Origin: Streptomyces sp. STR69
Lineage (GTDB): Bacteria; Actinomycetota; Actinomycetes; Streptomycetales; Streptomycetaceae
Assembly: GCF_024519455.1 (NCBI RefSeq)
Contig: NZ_JALJRY010000032.1
Location: 1 to 64,000, forward strand
Reading direction: 5' to 3'
Length of the DNA: 64,000 nt
The position numbers were made by a program, and so were the translations under genes. A model generated the notes under the pieces. It ran no database searches. It was given only the letters and a program-made list of their open reading frames with translations, and was not told the origin of the DNA. Position 1 is the stretch's first letter; each line of letters opens with the position of its first letter. Below, piece after piece: positions 49,412 to 57,660 of this stretch.

Positions 49412-49447
49412 GGTGCCCCCGTCTCTCTTCGGAGAGGCGGGGGCACC
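49412..49447 (+). terminator. glnA terminator, 16-base stem with TTCG loop
   Basis: Arms GGTGCCCCCGTCTCTC and GAGAGGCGGGGGCACC (one G-T pair) around the stable TTCG tetraloop, 25 bases after the glnA stop. Confidence 0.92.
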
Positions 49448-49452
49448 GTCGT

Positions 49453-49480
49453 ACGCAGACTGTTTTACGCAGACTGTTTT
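49453..49480. repeat. Perfect 14-base tandem duplication
   Basis: ACGCAGACTGTTTT is repeated twice without a gap, directly after the glnA terminator and 19 bases before the next start codon. Confidence 0.95.
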
Positions 49481-49498
49481 CCGGGAGGGGCAACGGGG

Positions 49499-49759
49499 AT
49501 GGGACAGCAACAGGACGACGAGGAGCGCGAGTTCGACATCAAGTGGGCCGACGGGGCCGAGCACAAGGAGCCGTCCGCGCGGGCCCGGATGCTGGCCTCC
49601 CGGTGGAAGGAGAATCCGCCGGGGCCGGTGCCGTTCCGGGGTGAGCCCGAGGGGGTGGGGCCGCGGCGGTCGTCCTGGGTGTCGACGGTGATCGTGTTGG
49701 GGAGTGTCGCCGCGGTCGTCGTGCTGCTGGGGTGGGTCGACTTCCGGGCGCCGTACTAG
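49499..49759 (+). CDS. Small single-pass membrane protein (86 aa)
   Basis: A polar, charged N-terminus (MGQQQDDEEREFDIKWADGA), a middle with Pro/Gly, then one C-terminal helix (VSTVIVLGSVAAVVVLLGWV) ending DFRAPY, so probably tail-anchored. GGGAGGGG lies upstream. It is two bases from the next gene, making an operon likely. Unknown function. Confidence 0.8.
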   Translation: MGQQQDDEEREFDIKWADGAEHKEPSARARMLASRWKENPPGPVPFRGEPEGVGPRRSSWVSTVIVLGSVAAVVVLLGWVDFRAPY

Positions 49760-49761
49760 AG

Positions 49762-50598
49762 ATGCGTGCCGACATCAGACGTGGAGTGGCCGCCGCGGTG
49801 CGGCTCGCGCAGGGGGAATCGGTACGGGACGTGCTCGACGTCCGCGATCCGCGCGCGTGGCTCGGGCTGGACACGGGGGTGCGCGCGGACGAGTTCTTCT
49901 GTCCGCCGGGCGTCGTGCAGTGGGACCGGATGGCCGGCGCCCGTGAGCTCACCGACGTCCTGCGCGGCCCCGGCCCGCTCACCGAGTCCCAGCTCGCGCT
50001 GGCCCTGTGTCACCGGGACGGCCGGATCAGGCAGGCGGCGCTGGACCGGACCGCCGGGTACCCCGTGCTGCTGCCCGTGGTCGTACTGCGCTGCGCCGAG
50101 TGGGCCCCGCCGGTGCGTGACCGGGCCCGGCAGCGGCTGGCCGAGGGCCTCGACGCCCTGACCGCCGTCTCGCTCGCGCCGATGATCCTGCTCGTCGGCC
50201 GCCGCAACCGCGCCGATTTCGCCGTAGGCCTGCTCGACGAGACCCTGCGCCGGGCCCCCGCGACCGGATCGTCGCGCTCTGCTCCAGCGCGGGCCGTGGC
50301 CGGGCTGCGGGTGCTGGACGTGGCGGACGTACGACGGCTACGGCCGTTGGTGGACGATCCGGCGGCCGGGGTCGTGCGTGAGGTGACGGCCGCGCAGTTG
50401 CCGTCCGCGGAGCTGGTGCCCGAGGAGTGGCTGACGGAGCGGCTGGGGGCACGGTGGCCCCGGCCGGTGCAGGTCGCCGCGTTCCGGCTGCTCGACGCGC
50501 GGGGCGGGAGCGTACGACGGCGGGCGGCCGAGGCGTTGTCGGACGATCCGGATGTGAAGCTGCGCGGATGGGCCGAGCGCGCCGTAAAGCAGGGGTGA
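49762..50598 (+). CDS. HEAT-repeat-like hypothetical protein
   Basis: A 278-residue soluble protein opening MRADIRRGVAAAVRLAQGES. Repeated helical pairs with Arg/Leu/Ala spacing (LCHRDGRIRQAALDRTAGYP, VRRRAAEALSDDPDVKLRGW) suggest HEAT-type repeats, that is a protein interaction scaffold. No catalytic motif. Two bases separate it from the small membrane protein gene, so they may work together. Unknown function. Confidence 0.72.
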   Translation: MRADIRRGVAAAVRLAQGESVRDVLDVRDPRAWLGLDTGVRADEFFCPPGVVQWDRMAGARELTDVLRGPGPLTESQLALALCHRDGRIRQAALDRTAGYPVLLPVVVLRCAEWAPPVRDRARQRLAEGLDALTAVSLAPMILLVGRRNRADFAVGLLDETLRRAPATGSSRSAPARAVAGLRVLDVADVRRLRPLVDDPAAGVVREVTAAQLPSAELVPEEWLTERLGARWPRPVQVAAFRLLDARGGSVRRRAAEALSDDPDVKLRGWAERAVKQG

Positions 50599-50720
50599 GG
50601 ACCGGACCCGGATTCACAGGCACCTTTTGCTCCGCCTAGGCCCGATCGGGACCGCTTCATGGGAGAGGCCGGGTGCACACTGGGCGTTGGGACGAGTGCC
50701 TGACTGCGGGGTGATGGCAG

Positions 50721-51644
50721 ATGCAGAGCCGCTTCCGGAGCGACCGGCGACTGACCGTGCGTATGGGTCTGACGCTGTTCCTGCTCGGGCTGTTGTACGT
50801 GGCGTTCGTGGCCGCGCTGATCGTGTTGCTGAAGTCCTGGGTGCTGGTCGTGGTGCTGGCCGGTGGGCTGCTCGTCGCGCAGTACTGGTTCTCCGACCGG
50901 ATCGCGCTGTACGCGATGAAGGGGCGGATCGTGGAGCGGGAGGAGTATCCCGAGCTGCACGGTGTGATCGACCGGCTGTGTGCCGTGGCCGACATGCCCA
51001 AGCCCGTCGTCGCCGTGTCGGACATCGATATGCCGAACGCGTTCGCGACAGGGCGCAATGCCGACAACGCCGTGATCTGTGTGACCACCGGGCTGCTGCG
51101 GCGGCTGGAGCCGGCCGAGCTGGAGGGTGTGCTCGCGCACGAGTTGTCGCACGTGGCGCACAAGGACGTGGCCGTGATCACGGTGGCCTCGTTCCTCGGA
51201 GTGCTCGCCGGGCTGATGGTCCGGTTCGCCTTCTATTCGCAGATCTTCCGGGGGCGGAAAGACCAGAACACCCTCGCCGTCTTCGCGGGGATCATGGGGA
51301 TCTCGGCGGCCGTGTACGCGATCAGCTTCCTGCTGATCAGGGCGCTGTCCCGGTACCGGGAGCTGGCGGCGGACCGGGCGGCGGCCCTGCTCACCGGCAA
51401 GCCCTCGGCGCTGGCCTCCGCGCTCACCAAGGTCGACGGCGACATCGCGCGGATCCCGACCAAGGACCTGCGGACCGCGCAGGCCTTCAACGCCTTCTAC
51501 TTCACCCCGGCGACCGGCACCGAGCCCGGTATCTCCAAGTACTTCTCGACGCACCCGAGCCTGGAGCAGCGGCTCGACCAACTGGGGCGGATCTCCGCCG
51601 AGTTGGGTGAGGCGGCGGTACCCGGCATCGACAAGGCGGGCTGA
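50721..51644 (+). CDS. htpX: HtpX-like membrane zinc metalloprotease (M48)
   Basis: A 307-residue protein with two N-terminal helices, the zinc motif AHELSHVAHKD (about residues 139-149), two further helices and the third-ligand region YRELAADRAAALLTGK. HtpX degrades damaged membrane proteins with its catalytic site in the cytosol. It is immediately followed by a pspAB gene (two bases gap), a pairing seen in actinobacteria. Confidence 0.93.
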   Translation: MQSRFRSDRRLTVRMGLTLFLLGLLYVAFVAALIVLLKSWVLVVVLAGGLLVAQYWFSDRIALYAMKGRIVEREEYPELHGVIDRLCAVADMPKPVVAVSDIDMPNAFATGRNADNAVICVTTGLLRRLEPAELEGVLAHELSHVAHKDVAVITVASFLGVLAGLMVRFAFYSQIFRGRKDQNTLAVFAGIMGISAAVYAISFLLIRALSRYRELAADRAAALLTGKPSALASALTKVDGDIARIPTKDLRTAQAFNAFYFTPATGTEPGISKYFSTHPSLEQRLDQLGRISAELGEAAVPGIDKAG

Positions 51645-51646
51645 GG

Positions 51647-52240
51647 ATGGGGCTGCTGGACATCCTGCTCGGCCGTACGAAACCGGTCGCCCCCGATCTC
51701 GACCAGCTGTTCGCGCTGCCCTCGGCGGCGGTGACGCTGGAGGCGGCGGCCGGGTTCAGGGCGACCGGGCGCGGTGCGGTGTGCTTCGCGACGGTGGAGG
51801 GCGGAGCGTTCGAGCAGACGCACCGGGAGGTCCAGGCACTTCTGGACGCGGACGCCGAACGCACCGGTCCCCCGGTGGAGTTGACCCAGGACGCCTACGG
51901 CTACTCGTGGCTGGTCTCGCGCCGGACCCCGGATCAGTTGTCGGCGCTGGTGAACGATCTGCACGCGGTCAACAGCGCGATGGAGGTCAACGGCTTCGGG
52001 CCCCAACTGCTGTGCTCGCTGGCCGGGTTCGAGGACGGAGGGGCCGACGGGGGCCGGCGGCTCGCGCTCGTCTATCTCTACAAGCGCGGGACGTTCTTCC
52101 CGTTCGCGCCGCTGGCCGGTGACGGGCAGCGGCGCGACAGCTCACTGGAACTGCAGGTCAAGTCGATGCTCGGCAACGACCTGCGGATCGAGCAGGATCT
52201 GAGCCGGTGGTTCCCGGTGTGGGGCGCCCCCGGGTTGTAG
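51647..52240 (+). CDS. pspAB: PspA-associated protein PspAB
   Basis: A 197-residue protein starting MGLLDILLGRTKPVAPDLDQ. It is soluble, with the family region GYSWLVSRRTPDQLSALVND and GTFFPFAP, and is recognised as PspAB. It is coupled to htpX, which links the membrane protease to the PspA/PspAA pair at 10 kb. No enzyme motif is visible. Confidence 0.85.
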   Translation: MGLLDILLGRTKPVAPDLDQLFALPSAAVTLEAAAGFRATGRGAVCFATVEGGAFEQTHREVQALLDADAERTGPPVELTQDAYGYSWLVSRRTPDQLSALVNDLHAVNSAMEVNGFGPQLLCSLAGFEDGGADGGRRLALVYLYKRGTFFPFAPLAGDGQRRDSSLELQVKSMLGNDLRIEQDLSRWFPVWGAPGL

Positions 52241-52246
52241 GTCCTG

Positions 52247-52549
52247 CTAGCTCTTCTCTCGTGCCTGCCGACGCGACTCCAGGGGGCGTTCGCGCTGGTA
52301 GCGGCGCTCCCACTTGGCCTGCTTGTCCCGGCGGTCGCGGTACGCGCGGTAGCTCGACGGGGTGGCTCCGCCTCCCGAGGAGGAGCCCGCGGCCGACGAG
52401 GACGACGCCGAGGAAGAGGACGAGGACGAGGAGTCCCGGCCGTACTGCAGGTACAGGAAGAGGACGGCGACCGCGGCCAGCCACCAGACGTGGTTGCCGA
52501 AGCCGAAGACGACCAGGACGACGGTCCCGGATATGACGATGGTGCCCAT
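52247..52549 (-). CDS. Small membrane protein with Ser-rich stretch (100 aa)
   Basis: N-terminal hydrophobic hairpin (MGTIVISGTVVLVVFGFG then WWLAAVAVLFLYLQYG), a run of about 15 Ser/Ala residues, then a basic region (YRAYRDRRDKQAKWERRYQR). ATG 52549 fits the membrane start; the longer frame is not coding in character. Convergent with pspAB (stops six bases apart). Unknown function. Confidence 0.75.
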   Translation of the reverse strand: MGTIVISGTVVLVVFGFGNHVWWLAAVAVLFLYLQYGRDSSSSSSSSASSSSAAGSSSGGGATPSSYRAYRDRRDKQAKWERRYQRERPLESRRQAREKS

Positions 52550-52781
52550 GACGGGCCTCCGTGGGCGTGGGTGTGGTCCAAGCGGTGTGAACGTGTCCCG
52601 ACAGGACGCTGGGGTGGGCGGCCGACCGTCGGTGGGTTGGGTGCGAACGAGAGTAGCGCCGACTCCGCAGGGTGACGCCTCCCCTGCGTGAAACGGTGGC
52701 GACCTGCTCCGCAATGCGTCTCCAGCGTAGGGAGTCGGTCACTCGGTGTGCATCTTCTTTTCCCGGCCTGGAGTTGTGGTG

Positions 52782-54122
52782 TCAGATCCCAGGTGACGCC
52801 GTCACCACACCCGCCGCCACCGCCGCGCCCAGAGCGGAGTGGTCGGCGGCGGTCTGGGTGGCGTAGGCCGAGGCGAAGTCGGCCACGGCGTGTTCGAAGG
52901 TGTCGGTGCCGCCCAGGTACGCGGCGATGGCGACCCGGTCACCGGAGCGGGCGTGGGCGCGGGCCAGCGCGGTGCCGCACAGGCGGCCGTAGGCGAGGAG
53001 TTCGGCCGGGCTCATGCCGGCGACGTCCGCGGAGCCCTTCATGTCGCGCAGCTGGCGCCAGTAGAAGGCGCGGCCCTGCGGTCCGGTCATCCAGCCGAGG
53101 AAGATGTCGCTCGCGGCCTGGAGCAGGCGCTGGCCGGCGACGACACGGTGACCGGGGTGGACGTACGGCCCGTTCGGCAGATGCTCCTCCAGTACGGACT
53201 TCCGCGCCTCCTTGATCTGCAGGAACAGCGGGTCGTCCTGGTCGCGGCCGGAGAGCAGCACGATGAAGCAGCGGGTGCCGACGCTGCCGACGCCGACGAC
53301 CTTGCGGGCGGCGTCGACGAAGCGGTAGCGGTCGAGCAGCAGACGGCGCTCCTCGGAGAGTGTGGAGCGGTAGTCGCTGAAGATCTTGCGTACGGCGGCC
53401 ATGTCCGAGGCGCCGGCCGGTTCCAGGAGGGGCGGGTCCCGGACGATACGGCGGCGGCCGTCGACGGTCTCGGTGAGCTTGCCTACGGCGTGCAGGCTGG
53501 TGCGGCGGCGGGCGCGGGTGAGGCTGGACTCGACCCGGCGCCGGTTGCGGGCGGAGCGGACCAGGGGCAGCAGGCTGTCGGCGTCGATCCGGTCGTACCA
53601 GACCGCGAGTTCGCCCTTACGGGCCAGGGCACGCAGCGCCGTACGGTACGTGGCGGTCGCCTCCAGTGCGGCGCGGTGGGCCTTCGTGTCGCCGTGGCCG
53701 TTCTCGCGGGCGGCGACGGCGATGCTGGCGGCGAGGCGTTTGACGTCCCACTCGAAGGGGCCCGGGAACGTCTCGTCGAAGTCGTTGAGGTCGAAGAGCA
53801 GGGCGCGTTCCGGGGAGGCGTACAGGCCGAAGTTGAGGAGGTGCGCGTCACCGCACAGCTGCACGGTGAGCCCGGTGTGCGGCTGGGACGCGAGGTCCGC
53901 GGCCATCACGGCGGCCGAGCCGCGCAGGAAGGCGAAGGGGGAGGCGACCATGCGGCCGTAGCGGATCGGGAGGAGTTCCGGGAGCCGGTCCCGGCCCTGG
54001 CGTTCCAGTACGGCGACGGGGTCGGGGCGGTCCACGGAGGGGATCCAGCCGGCGTGCGCGGAACGGGAAACGCGTTTGCGCGCGGCACGGCCACGTTCCG
54101 CTCGGTCGGCCGGGGTGGTCAT
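52782..54122 (-). CDS. DUF2252 protein (kinase-like fold)
   Basis: A 446-residue protein. QLCGDAHLLNFGLYASPERA and LLFDLNDFDETFPGPFEWDV are the DUF2252 signature and resemble the catalytic HGDxxxxN and Asp of aminoglycoside-phosphotransferase-type kinases. Other family pieces are VVGVGSVGTRCFIVLL and KEARKSVLE. The activity is not known. ATG 54122 (MTTPADRAERG) is preferred; longer frames enter the divergent promoter region with the gene at 54255. Confidence 0.9.
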   Translation of the reverse strand: MTTPADRAERGRAARKRVSRSAHAGWIPSVDRPDPVAVLERQGRDRLPELLPIRYGRMVASPFAFLRGSAAVMAADLASQPHTGLTVQLCGDAHLLNFGLYASPERALLFDLNDFDETFPGPFEWDVKRLAASIAVAARENGHGDTKAHRAALEATATYRTALRALARKGELAVWYDRIDADSLLPLVRSARNRRRVESSLTRARRRTSLHAVGKLTETVDGRRRIVRDPPLLEPAGASDMAAVRKIFSDYRSTLSEERRLLLDRYRFVDAARKVVGVGSVGTRCFIVLLSGRDQDDPLFLQIKEARKSVLEEHLPNGPYVHPGHRVVAGQRLLQAASDIFLGWMTGPQGRAFYWRQLRDMKGSADVAGMSPAELLAYGRLCGTALARAHARSGDRVAIAAYLGGTDTFEHAVADFASAYATQTAADHSALGAAVAAGVVTASPGI

Positions 54123-54254
54123 GTACGCAGTGAAACCGGGTGGGCGCAGGAGCGCATTCCGTGCCCGGCGATCGGGTGAACGAACAGACTGCCTGCCCAC
54201 CGACCCACCCGTTTACTGTCGGTCGAGAAGTCACCCTTTCAAGCGGAGGTCCTG

Positions 54255-55436
54255 ATGAGCAGCGCGCGCCACATCACCCCGGCCGAACGGCGTGCCCGGC
54301 TCGCCCTCCGCCACCGCCTCTCCGCGAGCACCCGCGCCGGAACGCCCGAAGACGTCGCCGACTCCCTCGTCGCCCTGCACGGCTCGGACCCGGCGACGGT
54401 GTACCTGGCCGTCGGCGCGCGCCTCGCCGATCCGGCCGGCACCGTGGACGAGACCGCTCGCGCCCTGTACGAGGACCGCACTCTCGTCCGTATGCACGGC
54501 ATGCGGCACACCGTGTTCGTGTTCCCCGCCGACCTGACCGCCGTCGTGCACGCCTCGACCGGACTCGCCGTCGCCGCACGTGAACGGGCCTCCCTGGTCA
54601 AGGACATGGCGAAGGCGGGGGCGCCGGACGCGGTCTGGCTGAAGGAGGTCGAGGACGCGACGCTCGCCGCGCTGGCCCGGCGCGGACAGGCGACGGCGGC
54701 CGAACTCGCCGAGGACGAGCCGAGGTTGAGGGAACAGTGGGTGTACGCGGCCGGGAAGAGCTACGAGGGCGTCCACACCTTGTCGACCCGGCTGCTGAGG
54801 GTGCTGGGGGTCGAGGGGAAGGTCGTGCGTGGCCGTCCGCTCGGCGGCTGGACGTCGAGCCAGCTGCGCTGGGCGGTGGCGCCGGAACATCCCGAACTGG
54901 ACGTCGCCGAGGCCCAGTCGGCCCTGCTGCGGCACTGGCTCACGGCCTGCGGCCCGGCCACCGAGGCCGACCTGAAGTGGTGGACGGGGTGGCGGGTGAC
55001 GGAGGTCCGCCGGGCCCTGGCGGCGATCGGCGCCGAGCCGGTGTCCCTGGACGAGGGGGTGGGTTACGTCGCCGCCGGGGACCTCGATCCGCCGGCCGGC
55101 CCCGCCGAACCATGGGCGGCCCTGCTGCCCGCTCTCGATCCGACGGCGATGGGCTGGCAGCACCGGGACTGGTACCTGGCACCGGAGTTGCGCCCCGCAC
55201 TGTTCGACTACAGCGGCAACGTGGGCCCCACGGTGTGGTGGAACGGGCGGGTGGTGGGGAGTTGGGCGCAGCGGCCGGACGGAGAGATCGCGTGGCGCGT
55301 GCTCGACCGGACGGACGTCGGCACGGAGGCCGAGGCGGCGATCGGGGAGGCGGCGGAACGGCTGCGGGGGTGGGTGGGGGCGACACGGGTGACACCGCGG
55401 TTCCGGACGCCGGTGGAGCGGGAGTTGTCGGTGTAG
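54255..55436 (+). CDS. Winged-helix HTH_42 protein (AlkZ-related)
   Basis: A 393-residue protein with three winged-helix-like units, typical of HTH_42 (PF06224): HITPAERRARLALRHRLSAS, HGMRHTVFVFPADL, and the C-terminal LLPALDPTAMGWQHRDWYL. AlkZ members are DNA glycosylases for crosslinks and carry a QxQ or QxD motif where this protein reads ALHGSDPATVYLA. Whether it is a glycosylase is therefore open. It is divergent from the DUF2252 gene. Confidence 0.82.
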   Translation: MSSARHITPAERRARLALRHRLSASTRAGTPEDVADSLVALHGSDPATVYLAVGARLADPAGTVDETARALYEDRTLVRMHGMRHTVFVFPADLTAVVHASTGLAVAARERASLVKDMAKAGAPDAVWLKEVEDATLAALARRGQATAAELAEDEPRLREQWVYAAGKSYEGVHTLSTRLLRVLGVEGKVVRGRPLGGWTSSQLRWAVAPEHPELDVAEAQSALLRHWLTACGPATEADLKWWTGWRVTEVRRALAAIGAEPVSLDEGVGYVAAGDLDPPAGPAEPWAALLPALDPTAMGWQHRDWYLAPELRPALFDYSGNVGPTVWWNGRVVGSWAQRPDGEIAWRVLDRTDVGTEAEAAIGEAAERLRGWVGATRVTPRFRTPVERELSV

Positions 55437-55720
55437 GGGTGCGGATATCGGGGCCGGAACCATCGGCCCGTCCGGCGTTTTCAGCGCGGCCTGCATCATT
55501 CAGCCTGCGCCCCGTCTTCGGCTCCGGCTCCGGCTCCGGCCGGCATCGTTCAGCCCGCGCCGCGTCTTCGGCTCCGGCCGGCATCATTCAGCCCGTCCGG
55601 CGTTTGAGGACGAGGCCGTTCAGGCCGAAGCGGGGGTCTGGGGGCGGCAGCCCCCAGGGACCCCCGCACCGGCGCCGGGCACCGGGCGCCGAAAAGACAC
55701 ACGGCACCCGGCGCCACCCC
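55437..55720. repeat. Composite intergenic repeat region
   Basis: A 284-base gene-free region. From about 55490 it holds tandem-like units of the form GCATCATTCAGCC..GCGCC..CGTCTTCGGCTCCGG, reiterated twice and then running into the dispersed 73-base repeat (55588-55660), which ends in the CTGGGGG..CCCCCAG hairpin. It lies between convergent genes, so it can stop transcription from both sides. Confidence 0.8.
55588..55660. repeat. Dispersed 73-base intergenic repeat, copy 3
   Basis: Starts TTCAGCCCGTCCGGCG and ends GGCAGCCCCCAGGGA, nearly identical to the copy at 30958 and related in inverted form to 10116. Confidence 0.9.
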
Positions 55721-56035
55721 TCAGCGCGAGTACCGCATCAGCGCCCGCACCATGTGACACGTCGTGTCCGACGGCGCGTGGACGCCGATCAGTTCGGCGG
55801 TGCTGCGGATCGTCTCGTTGCGGGCCTGGTTCGGGACGTACACGCCCGAGTCGAGCAGGGCGATGGCCAGCCGCATCGCCTTGAGGCGGCGGTTGTGCGT
55901 GACGTACCAGTCCCGCGGGCGTCCGGGCGGCAACGGCCGCTTCGCCACGGGCACGTAGGGCAGGTCGAGTTGGACGGAACGCTTCGCGGTGGACTGGGTC
56001 GGCAGCGGCTTCGGCTTCAGTGCGGCAGCGGGCAC
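55721..56035 (-). CDS. Small conserved hypothetical protein (104 aa)
   Basis: A basic protein: VPAAALKPKPLPTQSTAKRS at the start, VPVAKRPLPPGRPRDWYVTH and RRLKAMRLAIALLDSGVYVP in the middle. I use GTG 56035 because the AGGAGG on this strand (56042-56047) directly abuts the ATG at 56041, leaving no spacing, but is six bases from the GTG. No signal peptide or known domain. Confidence 0.8.
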   Translation of the reverse strand: MPAAALKPKPLPTQSTAKRSVQLDLPYVPVAKRPLPPGRPRDWYVTHNRRLKAMRLAIALLDSGVYVPNQARNETIRSTAELIGVHAPSDTTCHMVRALMRYSR

Positions 56036-56041
56036 GGACAT

Positions 56042-56047
56042 CCTCCT
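56042..56047 (-). promoter_or_regulatory. Ribosome binding site deciding the start at 56035
   Basis: AGGAGG on the minus strand. The next ATG follows with zero spacing and so cannot be used efficiently; the GTG two codons on has a six-base spacing. Confidence 0.8.
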
Positions 56048-56199
56048 GTCGCGGTCAGGGCGCCGTCCGGACCCCCCGGCGACACCCTCGAACACTGCTT
56101 CTATTCTACTGCCCACCACTGACAAATGCCCTGGCCACAAAGGCTGTTGAGAGCGTTGTGACGCAGGTGGAAGACGGGTTTTCGCGTACCGTGAGCCCC

Positions 56200-56559
56200 A
56201 TGGAGATCTGGATCAACCCGGCCTGTTCCAAGTGCCGCAGCGCCGTGAGCCTGCTCGACGCGGAGGGCGCCGAGTACACCGTCCGCCGCTATCTGGAGGA
56301 CGTACCGAGCGAGGCCGAGATCAGGGACGTACTGGAGCGGCTCGGGCTCGAACCGTGGGACATCACCCGCACCCAGGAGGCCGTGGCGAAGGAGCTGGGG
56401 CTCAAGGAGTGGGCACGGGACGGCAGTTCGCGGGCGCGGTGGGTGGCGGCGCTCGCCGCGCATCCGAAGCTGATCCAGCGGCCGATCATCACGGCGGACG
56501 ACGGTACGGCGGTGGTCGCGCGCAGTGACGAGGCCGTACGGGAGGCGCTGTCCCGGTAG
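56200..56559 (+). CDS. ArsC/Spx-family thioredoxin-fold reductase
   Basis: A 119-residue protein with the N-terminal redox motif NPACSKCRSA, so CxxC rather than the single Cys of classic glutaredoxin-type arsenate reductases, and the later region PKLIQRPIITADDGTAVVAR typical of the ArsC family. It may reduce arsenate or another substrate; regulatory Spx activity is less likely in an actinobacterium. No ars operon is near. ATG 56200 is used; GTG 56191 is possible. Confidence 0.85.
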   Translation: MEIWINPACSKCRSAVSLLDAEGAEYTVRRYLEDVPSEAEIRDVLERLGLEPWDITRTQEAVAKELGLKEWARDGSSRARWVAALAAHPKLIQRPIITADDGTAVVARSDEAVREALSR

Positions 56560-56691
56560 CGGGTGCGCGGCGACCGATTCACAACACCCGTGTGGCGTAC
56601 GTCACTTCAGTGACCTCTGTGTCGGGTGAGTTACATCGTTCGGTATCCCGTACATAGCGGCGTACGGTCCCCTACCCCACAGGAGACGCGC

Positions 56692-57375
56692 ATGTCGCGT
56701 AGGAGAACTGCCAGCACGAAGAAGAAGCTGGCGCTGCTGGTCACCGCCGCGGCGGTCGCCGGAGGCGGGGCCTTCGCACTCGCCACCACGTCGAACGCGT
56801 CGCAGTCGTCGGCCCAGAACGCCAAGACGCTGTCCGCCCCGAACTCGACGGTCTGCCAGGGGCTCGCCACCGCCCTCGGCAACAACCAGAGTTTCATCGC
56901 CGGCCAGAAGGCCAATCCCGACGCACAGTCGGCGGCGCGGATCGCCAACCGCGAGGCGGTCATCGCGCAGATCAAGGTGCAGCAGAAGGCGTCCGGTTGC
57001 ACGGTTGGGGAGTCGGCTCAGGGCTCCCAGGCCGCACAGCCCGCGCAGTCCGCACCCGCACCCGCGGCCACCTCCAAGGCGACCCCTTCGGCGGGCAACA
57101 CCGGCACCGGTGCCGGTGCCGCCGCGGGCAGCCAGGTGTGCAACGGCTCGACCGTCACGCTCTCCGGCGAGGCCGGTGCGCCCGCCGCGTCCAGCAACCA
57201 GTTCCCGGCAGGAACGACGCTGAAGGTCACCAACCTGGACAACAACAAGTCCACGACGGTGAAGGTGACTTCGGTCTCCGGTAGCTGTGTCCTGCTGAAC
57301 AACGCTGCTTTCGAACAGGTCCGTGAGCCCGGCAAGTTCCTCATCCGCCGCGCTCTGATCCAGAAGGTGGGGTGA
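56692..57375 (+). CDS. Secreted protein with C-terminal RlpA-like double-psi barrel
   Basis: A 227-residue protein: basic N-terminus and hydrophobic signal (KKLALLVTAAAVAGGGAFAL), a coiled middle (residues about 45-105), an Ala/Pro/Thr/Ser linker, and a C-terminal domain with FPAGTTLKVTNLDNNKSTTV and NNAAFEQVREPGKFLIRRAL, which resembles the double-psi beta-barrel of RlpA/expansin proteins. It may bind or cleave cell-wall glycan. ATG 56692 follows AGGAG. Confidence 0.75.
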   Translation: MSRRRTASTKKKLALLVTAAAVAGGGAFALATTSNASQSSAQNAKTLSAPNSTVCQGLATALGNNQSFIAGQKANPDAQSAARIANREAVIAQIKVQQKASGCTVGESAQGSQAAQPAQSAPAPAATSKATPSAGNTGTGAGAAAGSQVCNGSTVTLSGEAGAPAASSNQFPAGTTLKVTNLDNNKSTTVKVTSVSGSCVLLNNAAFEQVREPGKFLIRRALIQKVG

Positions 57376-57444
57376 CGCTCCAGGTCCCAGAAACCGGTGA
57401 GGTGACGGCCCTGTCGCTCGGGCCGCCACCAGGTACGTGTCATA

Positions 57445-57478
57445 GGTCCCGCTGCTTCCGGCCAGAAGCAGCGGGACC
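57445..57478. terminator. Perfect 14-base stem hairpin
   Basis: GGTCCCGCTGCTTC and GAAGCAGCGGGACC around CGGCCA, about 70 bases after the secreted-protein gene. It may terminate that transcript. Confidence 0.65.
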
Positions 57479-57644
57479 GACGCGTTCACAGCCGCCGCGC
57501 ACTCCCCGGGGGCCAACCCCATCGCATACGAGCCGTCCTGCCGCACCCGTCCGTCGGCCGTCTGCGAGTGCGAACAGCGGGTTCACAGCGGTCTCCCCCG
57601 CGAGCCGTGCGCAGCGCACGTGAATCGCGACACAGCGCCACCAG

Positions 57645-57660
57645 GTAACACGGGGTTCAC
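57645..57660 (+). promoter_or_regulatory. GlnR-type box upstream of glnII
   Basis: GTAAC-ACGGGG-TTCAC, an a-site and a poorer b-site in a six-base spacing, about 125 bases before the glnII start. The b-site TTCAC differs from GaAAc, so this is weaker than the glnA boxes. Confidence 0.55.
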
